Origin: Bacteroidales bacterium UBA6244
GTDB lineage: Bacteria > Bacteroidota > Bacteroidia > Bacteroidales > F082
Reading direction: 5' to 3'
Length of the DNA stretch: 24,623 nucleotides
Assembly: GCA_002440885.1 (NCBI GenBank)
Contig: DJVY01000035.1
Coordinates: 1 to 24,623 of the forward strand
Under the pieces are notes generated by a model. That model was not told where the DNA came from. It searched no databases and worked only from the letters and a program-made list of their open reading frames with translations. Of the stretch, positions 14,555 through 22,569 are shown in pieces. The stretch's first letter is position 1. Every line of letters begins with the position of its first letter. The translations under genes were made by a program, and so were the position numbers.

Positions 14555-16933
14555 TTAAAGCTGGCCCAGCATATTGCCGATTTTCAGTCCTGCATAGACC
14601 GTACGCGGCAAAATTGGCCCATATATATATCCCGGATCGCGATCGATACCATAATCAAAATCATTTTGGTAAGAATTAAACAGGTTTTTAACTCCACCGT
14701 AGACCTGCATGCTTGCCCCGTTTATTTTTATGGTATACTGTAATTTAAGGCCTAAATCGAAAAAAGATCCCGTTTTTATTAACTCTCCCAGATCGGGATC
14801 TAAGGCTTTTTCACCAAAATAGGGAACAAGCATTGAGCCGATATAATTAAATGAAGCTGAAGCTGCCCAGTGTTTATTCAATTTATAATCAGCTGTAAGA
14901 TAGCCATACTGATCCGGTGTGCGCAAAAACTTCTTTTCGTCAAACTCCTGAGCTTCTTCGTACTCACTTCTCTGAAAGGTAAATCCGGCTGTCAGGGCTA
15001 TATTAAAAGTAGTCACCACGTTCAACTCTGTATTTACTCCGCCCACAGCAGCTCCTTTCTCGGCATTTTCGCGTGTGTAAACCACCACGCCCTGTGCATC
15101 AGATTCGCTGTAGGTATTGGTGAATGGATTTTTAAGCTGTGTATAAAACCCCTCTATCAGCAGTCCGACAGAAACAGATTGCCACTGCTTATTGCCATCA
15201 AGAGAGGCCATGAAACTATAACTTGTTTCCTGCTTTAAATCGGGAGCATTCCGATGTATTACCTGCCTTGACCCGGAGGTTTCAATGTGCAAGTCTTCAT
15301 CAAAAATCTGAGGTGCTCTGTAACCCTGTCCGTAACTTACCCTTGCCTGAAGATTCTTTCTGATATCGTACAAAAAGCTAAGCCTCGGACTCAAAACATT
15401 CCCTGATTTTTCAGAGCCTTCAATCTGGTAATCCTGTATCGAATAACGATCGAATCGACCTCCCAATGTAGTTTTTAAACCATAAAGATTGAATTCGTAC
15501 TGAGCAAAAATGCTGGAGGTTCTGCTTTCCTGATCAGCCACCATAACATTCTCAGTGTGTGGCACAAATAGGATGCTATCGTTTTCGATAACAGCATGAT
15601 CAAAATCAGGGTAACCCAGTTTGGTATCCACAAGACGTTCTCCCTGAGTTTCGATGCCCACCACCAGTTTGGTATCCGAAAAATGAGCATTATACTGCAC
15701 CCCCAGGTTATAAGTCAGATCGGTGGTGTTTCCATAATCACTAAGCGATTGGTTTGCACCATAATAGGAATCCCTGTCGATATATTGAATCGCCACAAAA
15801 GCCGACAACAAGTCTTTTGACCGCATAAACTGATCGAAAGTAAGCGCGCCGGTTGTAAGGTTATGTTCCACAGCCTCAGCGATATTGGCTTCATGAAGTG
15901 GATAATCAAACCGATCGCCTCCCCTGCGCTTTTCATGAATATGAAAAAAATCGAGCGAAAGTTTGTTTCTCGAGCTAAAGCGATGAAACAGTCTTGAGCC
16001 AAGGGTTGTGTTGTTAAGTGAGGCAACTTCCGAAAAATCATCATCATTGGCGTCGAAGGGCTTGCGCGATCGATAAAATCCATAAACGGCCATCCCTGTT
16101 CTGTTGTCGGATGAAACCAGGGAAGTGTTTACATTGGTTGAAAAATCCGGAGCAGGTGAGCCGGCATCAGGCATTCCAATACCGATGCTTGCGCTATTAA
16201 ATCCAAACTCATAGGTATTGGTAATGGGGTCTTTCAAAATAAGGTTAATCGTTCCGGCAATGGCATTGCTTCCGTACAAAGCCGATCCGCCCCCACGTAT
16301 TACCTCAACCCGTTCAATCATGTTGGTTGGTATAAGCTCCAACCCGTAAACACCGGCCAACCCGCTGAAAATCGGGCGACTGTTTATCAGAATCTGCGAA
16401 TATGGCCCATCCATGCCATTCATACGTACTTGTGTAAACCCACAATTCTGGCAATCGTTTTCCATGCGCAGGCCCGGACAGAAATTTAGTCCTTCACTTA
16501 ACGTAACGGCTTCAACCACGTTAAAAATTTTACCCGATATGGTATTTACCACTGTTGAAGACTCAGCCCGGTTCTTTTCGTTCCGGTCGCCTGTAATCAC
16601 TACCTCTTCAATACCTAAGGCGTCCTTTTCAAGTTCGAATTTCAACGTAATGATTTGGTTTAATGAGGTATGCACCTTGAGCTCTTTAGGCTTATATCCC
16701 AATGATTGAACCCTTATGGTAAGATCCCCTTCAGGAAGATTAATCATGCGGTAATGACCTGTTTCATCGGTAGTTGTTCCAATAGTAGTCCCCACTACAC
16801 TAACACTGGCAAAAGGAATGTGCTCACCGCGGCAGGTCACATGACCCACGATGTTGGCATCGGTATGGCTTTTCTGACCCAGCACACAGGTCGAAACAGA
16901 AAGGCAAAAAATAAAAATCAGTAGCTTTTTCAT
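14555..16933 (-). CDS. TonB-dependent outer-membrane receptor with carboxypeptidase-like N-terminal domain
   Basis: 792 residues from the ATG at 16933, which begins a signal peptide ending VLGQ; the frame runs on upstream to 16993 without support. Order: carboxypeptidase-regulatory-like domain about 28-103; plug about 105-250 with VVITG and the conserved VEVIRGGGSALYGSNAIAGTIN segment; 22-strand barrel to the C-terminus with FFDLGLKLQYT and VKNLFN motifs. The plug holds a cysteine cluster, C152, C161 and C164, in and before NDCQNCGFTQVRMNG. There is no SusD partner, so this is not a SusC-type glycan importer. It more likely takes up a metal chelate, heme or cofactor; the substrate is not readable. 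It is a single-gene unit with its own promoter and terminator. Confidence 0.95.
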   Translation of the reverse strand: MKKLLIFIFCLSVSTCVLGQKSHTDANIVGHVTCRGEHIPFASVSVVGTTIGTTTDETGHYRMINLPEGDLTIRVQSLGYKPKELKVHTSLNQIITLKFELEKDALGIEEVVITGDRNEKNRAESSTVVNTISGKIFNVVEAVTLSEGLNFCPGLRMENDCQNCGFTQVRMNGMDGPYSQILINSRPIFSGLAGVYGLELIPTNMIERVEVIRGGGSALYGSNAIAGTINLILKDPITNTYEFGFNSASIGIGMPDAGSPAPDFSTNVNTSLVSSDNRTGMAVYGFYRSRKPFDANDDDFSEVASLNNTTLGSRLFHRFSSRNKLSLDFFHIHEKRRGGDRFDYPLHEANIAEAVEHNLTTGALTFDQFMRSKDLLSAFVAIQYIDRDSYYGANQSLSDYGNTTDLTYNLGVQYNAHFSDTKLVVGIETQGERLVDTKLGYPDFDHAVIENDSILFVPHTENVMVADQESRTSSIFAQYEFNLYGLKTTLGGRFDRYSIQDYQIEGSEKSGNVLSPRLSFLYDIRKNLQARVSYGQGYRAPQIFDEDLHIETSGSRQVIHRNAPDLKQETSYSFMASLDGNKQWQSVSVGLLIEGFYTQLKNPFTNTYSESDAQGVVVYTRENAEKGAAVGGVNTELNVVTTFNIALTAGFTFQRSEYEEAQEFDEKKFLRTPDQYGYLTADYKLNKHWAASASFNYIGSMLVPYFGEKALDPDLGELIKTGSFFDLGLKLQYTIKINGASMQVYGGVKNLFNSYQNDFDYGIDRDPGYIYGPILPRTVYAGLKIGNMLGQL

Positions 16934-17012
16934 TGATAGAAACTTTAAAATATTGATCCGTTTTAATATGAAACACGAAATGACTATCCACATTTCATTT
17001 TCAATAATGGCG

Positions 17013-17020
17013 CAAAATTA
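17013..17020 (-). promoter_or_regulatory. Promoter -7 box of the TonB receptor gene
   Basis: TAATTTTG on the minus strand fits TAnnTTTG. Predicted start near 17006, leader about 73 nt. No clear -33 element or iron-type operator is visible. Confidence 0.45.
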
Positions 17021-17126
17021 TTCTCTTCATCCATGGACTTCAGTACCTACATTTGGGTAAAATGCCATTTTGAAATAACATCAAATCATTCGAATAATTA
17101 CTACTTTTACATCAGGTAATAAAGTG

Positions 17127-18050
17127 ATGTCAATGAAAACATTTAAAAAAATCATTCTGCCAATACTCGTGCTAACGCTCGCCATTGCGATGAAATGCGT
17201 GCCGAGGTATTTTTCCATCTTACCACCTGAATCATTGGAGATGGTAGAGATTGCAGCCTCGGTGTTGCTTATTGCAGGGTTTACGTGGATTTTGATCGCG
17301 GTGATCAGGCTGTTTTTCAGACAAGTGCTCAAACACTACGACATCAGGCAGGCTGATAATCTGAGATCGCGGAAAGTACACACCCAGTATAATATCCTGG
17401 AGCGAATCATCATCTTTATCATTATTTTAACGGCCATCAGCATTACCCTCATGCTATTCGAAGATGTGAAAAAGATTGGGTTCAGCCTGTTTGCCTCAGC
17501 AGGAATTGCCACTGTAATATTGGGATTGGCGGCACAAAAAGTGATCGGTACAATTTTAGCCGGTCTACAGATAGCCATCACCCAGCCCATCAGGATAGAT
17601 GATGTGGTAATTGTTGAGAAAGAATGGGGATGGATTGAAGAGATTGCTTTAACCTATGTTGTCGTTCGGATTTGGGACAAACGCAGGCTGGTACTGCCTT
17701 CCACATATTTTATAGAGCAACCTTTTCAAAACTGGACACGCACCACCGCAGAAATCCTGGGCACTGTGTTTATTTACGCTTCCTATCATGTTCCTATTGA
17801 TGCTTTACGCGATGAACTAACCAGACTGCTTAATGCCAACCCACTTTGGGACGGACAGGTGAACAACATGCAAGTAACCGATGCCAAAGAAAACATGATT
17901 GAAATAAGAGCTTTAGTTAGTGCGCGAAATTCGTCGGATGCATGGGATCTACGGGTTTTCGTGCGCGAACACCTGATTGGCTATTTACAGAAAAATTACC
18001 CCGAGTGCTTACCTGTGACCCGTGTACTATTGGAAAACGAGAAAAAATAG
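17127..18050 (+). CDS. MscS-family mechanosensitive ion channel
   Basis: 307 residues from the ATG at 17127; a GTG at 17124 and an ATG at 17133 are also possible starts. It has hydrophobic helices at about 9-24, 40-64 and 91-111, then the pore-lining helix with glycine/alanine packing (SAGIATVILGLAAQKVIGTI). Next comes the MscS beta-domain signature QPIRIDDVVIVEKEWGWIEEI and a C-terminal alpha/beta vestibule (YHVPIDALRDEL). The family opens under membrane tension to release solutes during osmotic downshock. It converges on the CNNM/CorC gene with a 16-nt gap. TACTTTTA at 17102-17109 is a possible but weak -7 box. Confidence 0.94.
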   Translation: MSMKTFKKIILPILVLTLAIAMKCVPRYFSILPPESLEMVEIAASVLLIAGFTWILIAVIRLFFRQVLKHYDIRQADNLRSRKVHTQYNILERIIIFIIILTAISITLMLFEDVKKIGFSLFASAGIATVILGLAAQKVIGTILAGLQIAITQPIRIDDVVIVEKEWGWIEEIALTYVVVRIWDKRRLVLPSTYFIEQPFQNWTRTTAEILGTVFIYASYHVPIDALRDELTRLLNANPLWDGQVNNMQVTDAKENMIEIRALVSARNSSDAWDLRVFVREHLIGYLQKNYPECLPVTRVLLENEKK

Positions 18051-18066
18051 CACCACAACTATTGGG

Positions 18067-19335
18067 CTATTCGTCTAAATCCAGCTTTACTTCATCCAGT
18101 CTGCTTCCGGTAGCTTTAAGGATTGTGAATACATAGGGTTTGACCACAATTCTTTCATTAACAGACGGAATACTCTCGTGATGGAATATAATAAAACCGG
18201 CAAGGGTTTCATATTCATCATCAATGGGGATACTGAGTTTATATTTTTCGTTCAGATAATCCACCTCCAGACGTGCTGAGAAGATATAACAGTTCTCGCT
18301 GAGCACGATTTCGGTTTCTTCCTCTGTATCATACTCATCCTCAATATCTCCAAAAATTTCCTCGATAATGTCTTCCATGGTAACAATACCAGAGGTGCCC
18401 CCAAACTCATCTACAACTACTGCTACACTTTTATGGTTTTTGATAAAACCCTGCAACATATCTCGTGCCGACATGGTTTCCGGCACAAGCTCTACAGGTC
18501 TTACAATTTGACGAATGGTTGCAGGATTACTGAACATGTCGTAAGCATGAGCATATCCAACAATCTGATCGATGGTTTTCTCAAAAATCATGATCTTCGA
18601 ATGGCCTGTCTCAGTAAGGTAATTCCTCAGCACCTCAACATCTTCATTTATTTCCAGGGCTTCAATTTCGGGACGCGGAATCATACATTCGCGCAGTTTT
18701 ATATGCTTAAAATCAATGGCATTCTGAATCATTTGAATTTCCTGATTCAATTCTTCGGGTTTCTCCTCACGCGAAGTGGATTCTTTTACAAACTCTTCCA
18801 GATCGATAGCTGTAAATTGGTAAGGCTCAGAAGATAATTTCAGACGAAACACATATTTCAAAAGTAACTCCGAAAGCCCGATATACACCAGGATAAGCGG
18901 ATAAAACAAATAATAAAAAATCCATACCGGAAGAGAAAAAACCTTTAAGATGGCGTTTGGGTTAATACGGAAAAGAACCTTGGGGATGAATTCAGCAACT
19001 ACCAGAATAAGCAATGTCGACAAAAGCGTTTGTATAACAAGAATTACAAAATCAGACTGAAAATACATAGGGAGATATGAATACAACAAGGGCTCAAGAT
19101 AGCGGGCAGTAGCAATTCCATACACTACCAGTGCAGCATTATTTCCAAGCAACAACGCACCAATAAAACGAGATGGATGATTATAAAAAGCCTGCAGAAT
19201 GGCAGCAGGAAGCAGTTTGCGTTTAAGGTCGAGCTCCTGCATAAGTTTGTTTGAACTGACAAATGCGATCTCCATCCCCGAAAAAAATCCGGAGAGCAAC
19301 AACATACTCAGAATAATAATACCGTTTGTACTCAT
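18067..19335 (-). CDS. CNNM/CBS/CorC-domain membrane protein (hemolysin family, possible divalent-cation transporter)
   Basis: 422 residues. Order: CNNM (DUF21) membrane domain about 1-180 with SGFFSGMEIAFVSSNK at the start and the VAEFIPKVLFR motif (113-123); two CBS domains about 215-330, including the RECMIPRPEIEAL entry and VVVDEFGGTSGIVTMEDIIEEIFGD split across 307-330; acidic linker; CorC_HlyC domain about 340-420. The family is linked to magnesium or cobalt efflux. Related Bacteroidota proteins include the gliding-associated GldE, but nothing here proves that role. The ATG at 19335 lies 19 nt after a TAnnTTTG box. Confidence 0.94.
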   Translation of the reverse strand: MSTNGIIILSMLLLSGFFSGMEIAFVSSNKLMQELDLKRKLLPAAILQAFYNHPSRFIGALLLGNNAALVVYGIATARYLEPLLYSYLPMYFQSDFVILVIQTLLSTLLILVVAEFIPKVLFRINPNAILKVFSLPVWIFYYLFYPLILVYIGLSELLLKYVFRLKLSSEPYQFTAIDLEEFVKESTSREEKPEELNQEIQMIQNAIDFKHIKLRECMIPRPEIEALEINEDVEVLRNYLTETGHSKIMIFEKTIDQIVGYAHAYDMFSNPATIRQIVRPVELVPETMSARDMLQGFIKNHKSVAVVVDEFGGTSGIVTMEDIIEEIFGDIEDEYDTEEETEIVLSENCYIFSARLEVDYLNEKYKLSIPIDDEYETLAGFIIFHHESIPSVNERIVVKPYVFTILKATGSRLDEVKLDLDE

Positions 19336-19353
19336 CTATAATAAAATCAAATG

Positions 19354-19361
19354 CAAAAGTA
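19354..19361 (-). promoter_or_regulatory. Promoter -7 box of the CNNM/CorC gene
   Basis: TACTTTTG on the minus strand matches TAnnTTTG. Predicted start near 19347, leader about 12 nt. The -33 region falls in the octamer repeat array, so array length could affect this promoter. Confidence 0.6.
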
Positions 19362-19375
19362 TTAAAAGTTTTGGG

Positions 19376-19463
19376 GTTTAGGGGGTTATAAGTTTATGAG
19401 TTTATAAGTTTATGAGTTTATGGGGTTCATAGGTTCAAGAGTTTAGGGGTTTATGGATTCAAA
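19376..19463. repeat. Octamer minisatellite, about 11 copies
   Basis: A head-to-tail 8-bp unit, consensus GTTTATGA, starts every 8 bases from 19376 to 19456. The copies at 19392-19423 are nearly identical; the outer ones drift (GGTTCATA, GGTTCAAG, GATTCAAA). No spacers separate the copies, so this is not a CRISPR array. Confidence 0.8.
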
Positions 19464-19472
19464 GGTAATGAA

Positions 19473-19520
19473 TTAATAGATTGTTGGGGTTTGGAGTTAA
19501 TAAATTGTTGGGGTTGAAAA
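19473..19520. repeat. Two tandem 24-bp repeats
   Basis: Units at 19473-19496 and 19497-19520 share TTAATA-G/A-ATTGTTGGGGTT. A partial third begins at 19521. They directly follow the octamer array and share its GT-rich strand bias. Confidence 0.65.
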
Positions 19521-19780
19521 TTAATAGTTGTATTAGTTTGCGGGGACTTTGATGGTTTGATTTTATAGGACTCTCCGGAGGATGTTCGAAAAAAGTATGT
19601 AAATAAAAAAATTACTAAAGAATTGACATTCAAGCTATTGTCAGATGCATTTAGAACTGGCTTATTATTATGCCTTGATTCCCAATGACTTATTTCAATA
19701 TTTTGGCACCTCCCTGACAACCAGATACATTGCTTTCAAAACTGATTCATCTAAAGCAAAAAACACTCCCTCCAATCATA
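19521..19780. other. Non-coding segment between inverted minisatellites
   Basis: AT-rich sequence with no supportable gene. The short frames here run through the repeats and show no start signal, conserved motif or signal peptide. It could be decayed sequence; I see nothing else in it. Confidence 0.5.
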
Positions 19781-19842
19781 AACTTATCCACCTAAAAACT
19801 CATCCACTTAAAAACTTATCCACTCATAAACTCGTTAAAAAC
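19781..19842. repeat. 16-bp tandem repeats in inverted orientation to the octamer array
   Basis: Units start at 19781, 19797 and 19813, with a partial unit at 19829; the pattern is AACTNATCCACYTAAA. Each unit is two octamers. Segments such as TCATAAAC (for example 19825-19832) are the reverse complement of the GTTTATGA unit at 19376-19463, so the two arrays face each other. Confidence 0.7.
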
Positions 19843-19866
19843 TAGATTCTTTGTTGTGCACCAAAC

Positions 19867-20421
19867 CTATTTCCACTTGATGTTGCAACCTGTACTGGGT
19901 ATTTGTTTTTCGGGAACGGGTTTTCCTGCAATCACTAAATCCAATGCGGCGCGTAAGTCTTTACCGTCAACAGGCTTGTCGTTTCCGGGTCTGGAACTGT
20001 CGAGCTGACCACGGTACACGCATTTTCCATTGGCATCAAATAAATTAAAATCCGGGGTGCAGGCCGCGTCGTAGGCTTTGGCAACCTCCTGTGTTTCATC
20101 AAACAGGTAGGGAAACGGAAATTTCAGAGAAAGACCCAATTCACGCATTTTAACGGGATCATCATCCGGATAATTATTCACATCGTTGCTGTTGATGGCC
20201 ACCATCCCAATTCCCTTATCCAGGTAATCGTACCCGATTTTTACCAACTCGTGTATTACATGTTTTACATAGGGACAATGGTTGCATATAAACATGACCA
20301 GCGTGCCCTTAGTCCCTTGGATATCAATCGAGGTAAGTTCTTTTTCGCTAATCACGTCCCGAAGCATAAAGTAGGGCATGTCGAAGCCTAAGGCTATTTG
20401 TTTAGTAGGTGTTAATGACAT
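19867..20421 (-). CDS. Cytoplasmic thioredoxin-fold (AhpC/TSA-like) protein
   Basis: 184 residues with no signal peptide. The redox motif is C46-N-H-C49 in FICNHCPYVKH, at the expected end of the first strand. Partner elements follow: VAINSNDVNNYPDDDP, the cis-proline P123 in CTPDF, and GQLDSSRPGND near the end. Additional cysteines are C121, C134 and C179. This is the common thioredoxin/peroxiredoxin-like family that reduces disulfides or peroxides; the substrate is unknown. It diverges from the glycosyltransferase gene with 100 nt between them. TAAGTTTT (minus strand, about 20454-20447) is a possible -7 box. Confidence 0.93.
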   Translation of the reverse strand: MSLTPTKQIALGFDMPYFMLRDVISEKELTSIDIQGTKGTLVMFICNHCPYVKHVIHELVKIGYDYLDKGIGMVAINSNDVNNYPDDDPVKMRELGLSLKFPFPYLFDETQEVAKAYDAACTPDFNLFDANGKCVYRGQLDSSRPGNDKPVDGKDLRAALDLVIAGKPVPEKQIPSTGCNIKWK

Positions 20422-20495
20422 ATTTCTGTTTTTTGAGCTTTAACGTAAAACTTAACTTCATTATTGCCGTTGGTTATTCAAGCAAAGGAATCATT

Positions 20496-20503
20496 ACCTT
20501 TGC
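20496..20503 (+). promoter_or_regulatory. Promoter -7 box of the glycosyltransferase gene
   Basis: TACCTTTG matches TAnnTTTG, with TTG at 20471-20473 as a possible -33 element. Predicted start near 20510, leader about 12 nt to the ATG at 20522. Confidence 0.65.
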
Positions 20504-20521
20504 CTGAAATCTGCAAAGATC

Positions 20522-21538
20522 ATGAAAATTCTGGTGATTCGTTTTAGTTCCATTGGCGACATAGTGCTTACCACCCCTGTAGTGAGGGCTTTAAAGTTGC
20601 AACTGAATCCCGAAATTCACACCATAACCAAGTCGCGTTACAAAGGCCTTTGGAACTCTAATCCTCATGTAACCAAAGTTTGGACTTACAACAAACATCC
20701 GGATGAGTGTTTACCAGACCTTTTAACAGAGCAGTTTGATTTTGTCGTCGATTTGCAAAAAAACTGGCGTTCGCAGAAACTCCGAAGACGCCTTGGCGTG
20801 CAGGGAGCTTCTTTTCCTAAATTAAATATCGAAAAGTGGTTGTTGGTAAACACAGGGATTAATAAATTACCTGACATTCATGTTGTTGACAGGTACTTTT
20901 TGGCTGTAAGAAAGCTGGGTGTTCATAACGATGGTCGGGGATTGGATTTTTTTATCCCCGAAGCCGACAAGGTGATTCCAGCTCAGGTAGATGGGCAATT
21001 AGCTAACGGCTTTATTGCTATGGTAATTGGAGGTCAGCATTTTACAAAAATATTTCCTCCTGAGAAAGCTGCCAAACTTATCGCAGGACTCAAATTTCCT
21101 GTCGTTTTACTTGGTGGTCATGAAGATAAGGAAAGAGGAGAAGAAATTTGTCGTCTTTGTCATCAGGCCTCTATCGTTAATACATGTGGTGCGCTTACCC
21201 TGAATCAGTCTGCTTCTATGGTTAGTCAGGCGAAACTGGTAGTAACCAACGACACGGGATTAATGCATATAGCCGCGGCTTTTTTTAAACCGGTGTTAAG
21301 TATTTGGGGGAACACTGTTCCCGAACTGGGCATGTATCCTTATTTTCCGGGGAAAACCAATCTGTTTGCCATGGCTCAGGTAAGTGGGTTGTCGTGTCGT
21401 CCTTGCAGCAAATTGGGTTACGATAAATGTCCGAAAAAACACTTCCGATGCATGATGGATCAGGATATTGACCAAATGATTGCTCAGGTAAACAAGCTTC
21501 TGGCCTCAGGGAAGGAAGAGATTGAATTCAGACTATAA
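20522..21538 (+). CDS. Glycosyltransferase family 9 (heptosyltransferase-like)
   Basis: 338 residues. The N-terminal Rossmann half starts KILVIRFSSIGDIVLTTPVVRAL, split here at the family's conserved SSIGD and TTP positions. The C-terminal half has the nucleotide-sugar site NDTGLMHIAAA (243-253), and a late cysteine cluster (CRPCSKLGYDKCP, then FRCM) is common in the family. GT9 enzymes add heptose or related sugars to the lipid A core of lipopolysaccharide at the cytoplasmic face of the inner membrane. The acceptor and exact sugar are not readable, and no other LPS gene lies nearby. The stop overlaps the convergent PfkB kinase gene by 6 nt. Confidence 0.94.
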   Translation: MKILVIRFSSIGDIVLTTPVVRALKLQLNPEIHTITKSRYKGLWNSNPHVTKVWTYNKHPDECLPDLLTEQFDFVVDLQKNWRSQKLRRRLGVQGASFPKLNIEKWLLVNTGINKLPDIHVVDRYFLAVRKLGVHNDGRGLDFFIPEADKVIPAQVDGQLANGFIAMVIGGQHFTKIFPPEKAAKLIAGLKFPVVLLGGHEDKERGEEICRLCHQASIVNTCGALTLNQSASMVSQAKLVVTNDTGLMHIAAAFFKPVLSIWGNTVPELGMYPYFPGKTNLFAMAQVSGLSCRPCSKLGYDKCPKKHFRCMMDQDIDQMIAQVNKLLASGKEEIEFRL

Positions 21539-22507
21539 TTCTGTAATGCGTTTGCGAATGTAATCCCAGTCGGAGGAGGAGATTTTAGCTCCATAACCTT
21601 CAATCACTTTTCCGGCCAAAAGTGCTCCTATTTTTCCGGCCTTCTCAAAGCCCATATCGTTTAGGTAACCGAATAAAAACCCTGAAGCATATAAGTCGCC
21701 TGCTCCGGTGGTGTCGAGTGCTTTTACTTCGGTAACTCCGACACGAACCAGATGCCCGCCACTTTTTATCATCGATCCTTCTTTTCCAATTTTTACAATG
21801 GCCACATCGCACATGTCGGCAATTTCATCGATTGCCGCTTCCGGATTTTTTCCTGTAAAGGCTTTAGCTTCTTCTTCGTTGGCAAATACTATATCGACGT
21901 ATTTTTCGACCAATCCTCTTAAGAAATCGAGGTTGTCCTGCACCACGTTATAACTGGCCAGGTCGAGCGAAATCTTCAGCCCTGCTGATTGGGCTTTTTT
22001 CATGATTTCCTCCATAAGCTGATGGTTTTGAACGAGGTATCCTTCAATGTGAATTAGGTTATGCCCACCAAAATGTTCTTCTTTCAAATGATCGGCGGCG
22101 AGCTCGATGGCTGCGCCCAGAAAAGTGCCAAAAGTGCGTTCACCATCTTTGCTGATCATGGCGTTGGCGATGCCGGACGGTGTTTCACTGAAAAAGAGTA
22201 CGGGATTGATGTTGCTCGATTTTAGGTCATTTTGGAAAAACTGACCCGTGGAGTCGTTACCCACTGTTCCGATAAACGAAGTTTCCATTCCAAGTCGGGC
22301 CAATCCATGGATGGTGTTCGCCGCTGATCCTCCTGATGCCATTTCTTTTTCCAGGTGCTGACTTTTCTGAGAAATATGCACCGAAGTTTGATCATCAACC
22401 AACTGCATGCTGCCCTTAGGTAATCTCAATTCCTCTAAAAGCTGATCGTTTTCAAGTTTCGTTAGTATATCAACAAGTGCATTTCCAATGCCTAATACTT
22501 TTGCCAT
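21533..22507 (-). CDS. PfkB-family kinase, adenosine-kinase-like
   Basis: 324 residues from the ATG at 22507; a longer TTG-started frame to 22528 overlaps the promoter and is rejected. It has the ribokinase fold with an N-terminal IGNALVDIL strand, PfkB signature 1 at GGSAANTIHGLARLG (59-73), the NEEEAKAF segment (210-217), and signature 2 DTTGAGDLYASGF (265-277), where D271 is the expected catalytic base. The family phosphorylates sugars or nucleosides with ATP. The overall pattern is that usually annotated as adenosine kinase in Bacteroidota (purine salvage, adenosine to AMP), but sequence reading alone does not fix the substrate. Confidence 0.94.
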   Translation of the reverse strand: MAKVLGIGNALVDILTKLENDQLLEELRLPKGSMQLVDDQTSVHISQKSQHLEKEMASGGSAANTIHGLARLGMETSFIGTVGNDSTGQFFQNDLKSSNINPVLFFSETPSGIANAMISKDGERTFGTFLGAAIELAADHLKEEHFGGHNLIHIEGYLVQNHQLMEEIMKKAQSAGLKISLDLASYNVVQDNLDFLRGLVEKYVDIVFANEEEAKAFTGKNPEAAIDEIADMCDVAIVKIGKEGSMIKSGGHLVRVGVTEVKALDTTGAGDLYASGFLFGYLNDMGFEKAGKIGALLAGKVIEGYGAKISSSDWDYIRKRITEL

Positions 22508-22525
22508 GGTTACTTTTTTTTTGTG

Positions 22526-22533
22526 CAAAAGTA
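22526..22533 (-). promoter_or_regulatory. Promoter -7 box of the PfkB kinase gene
   Basis: TACTTTTG on the minus strand matches TAnnTTTG. Predicted start near 22519, leader about 12 nt. The box overlaps the alternative upstream start, supporting the ATG at 22507. Confidence 0.65.
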
Positions 22534-22542
22534 TAGAATTAT

Positions 22543-22567
22543 GCCGGAAGACCCGGCGCGTTTTTTT
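22543..22567 (+). terminator. Terminator-like hairpin in plus orientation
   Basis: GCCGG pairs with CCGGC across a 5-nt loop, then GCG and seven T. It is oriented to stop plus-strand transcription, yet the nearest plus gene ends 1 kb upstream. It may stop antisense read-through into the large surface-protein gene, or be fortuitous. Confidence 0.35.
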
Positions 22568-22569
22568 GA

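Noticed and set aside
19451..19720. 89-codon frame on the minus strand
   Set aside because: Its second half is translated tandem repeat (recurring QQxINSxP), with no start signal and no family resemblance.
19376..19842. CRISPR array
   Set aside because: The repeats are 8-16 bp and directly abutting, without spacers, and no cas genes are present.
22508..22528. TTG start of the PfkB kinase
   Set aside because: It overlaps the predicted promoter and transcription start. The ATG at 22507 matches the family N-terminus.
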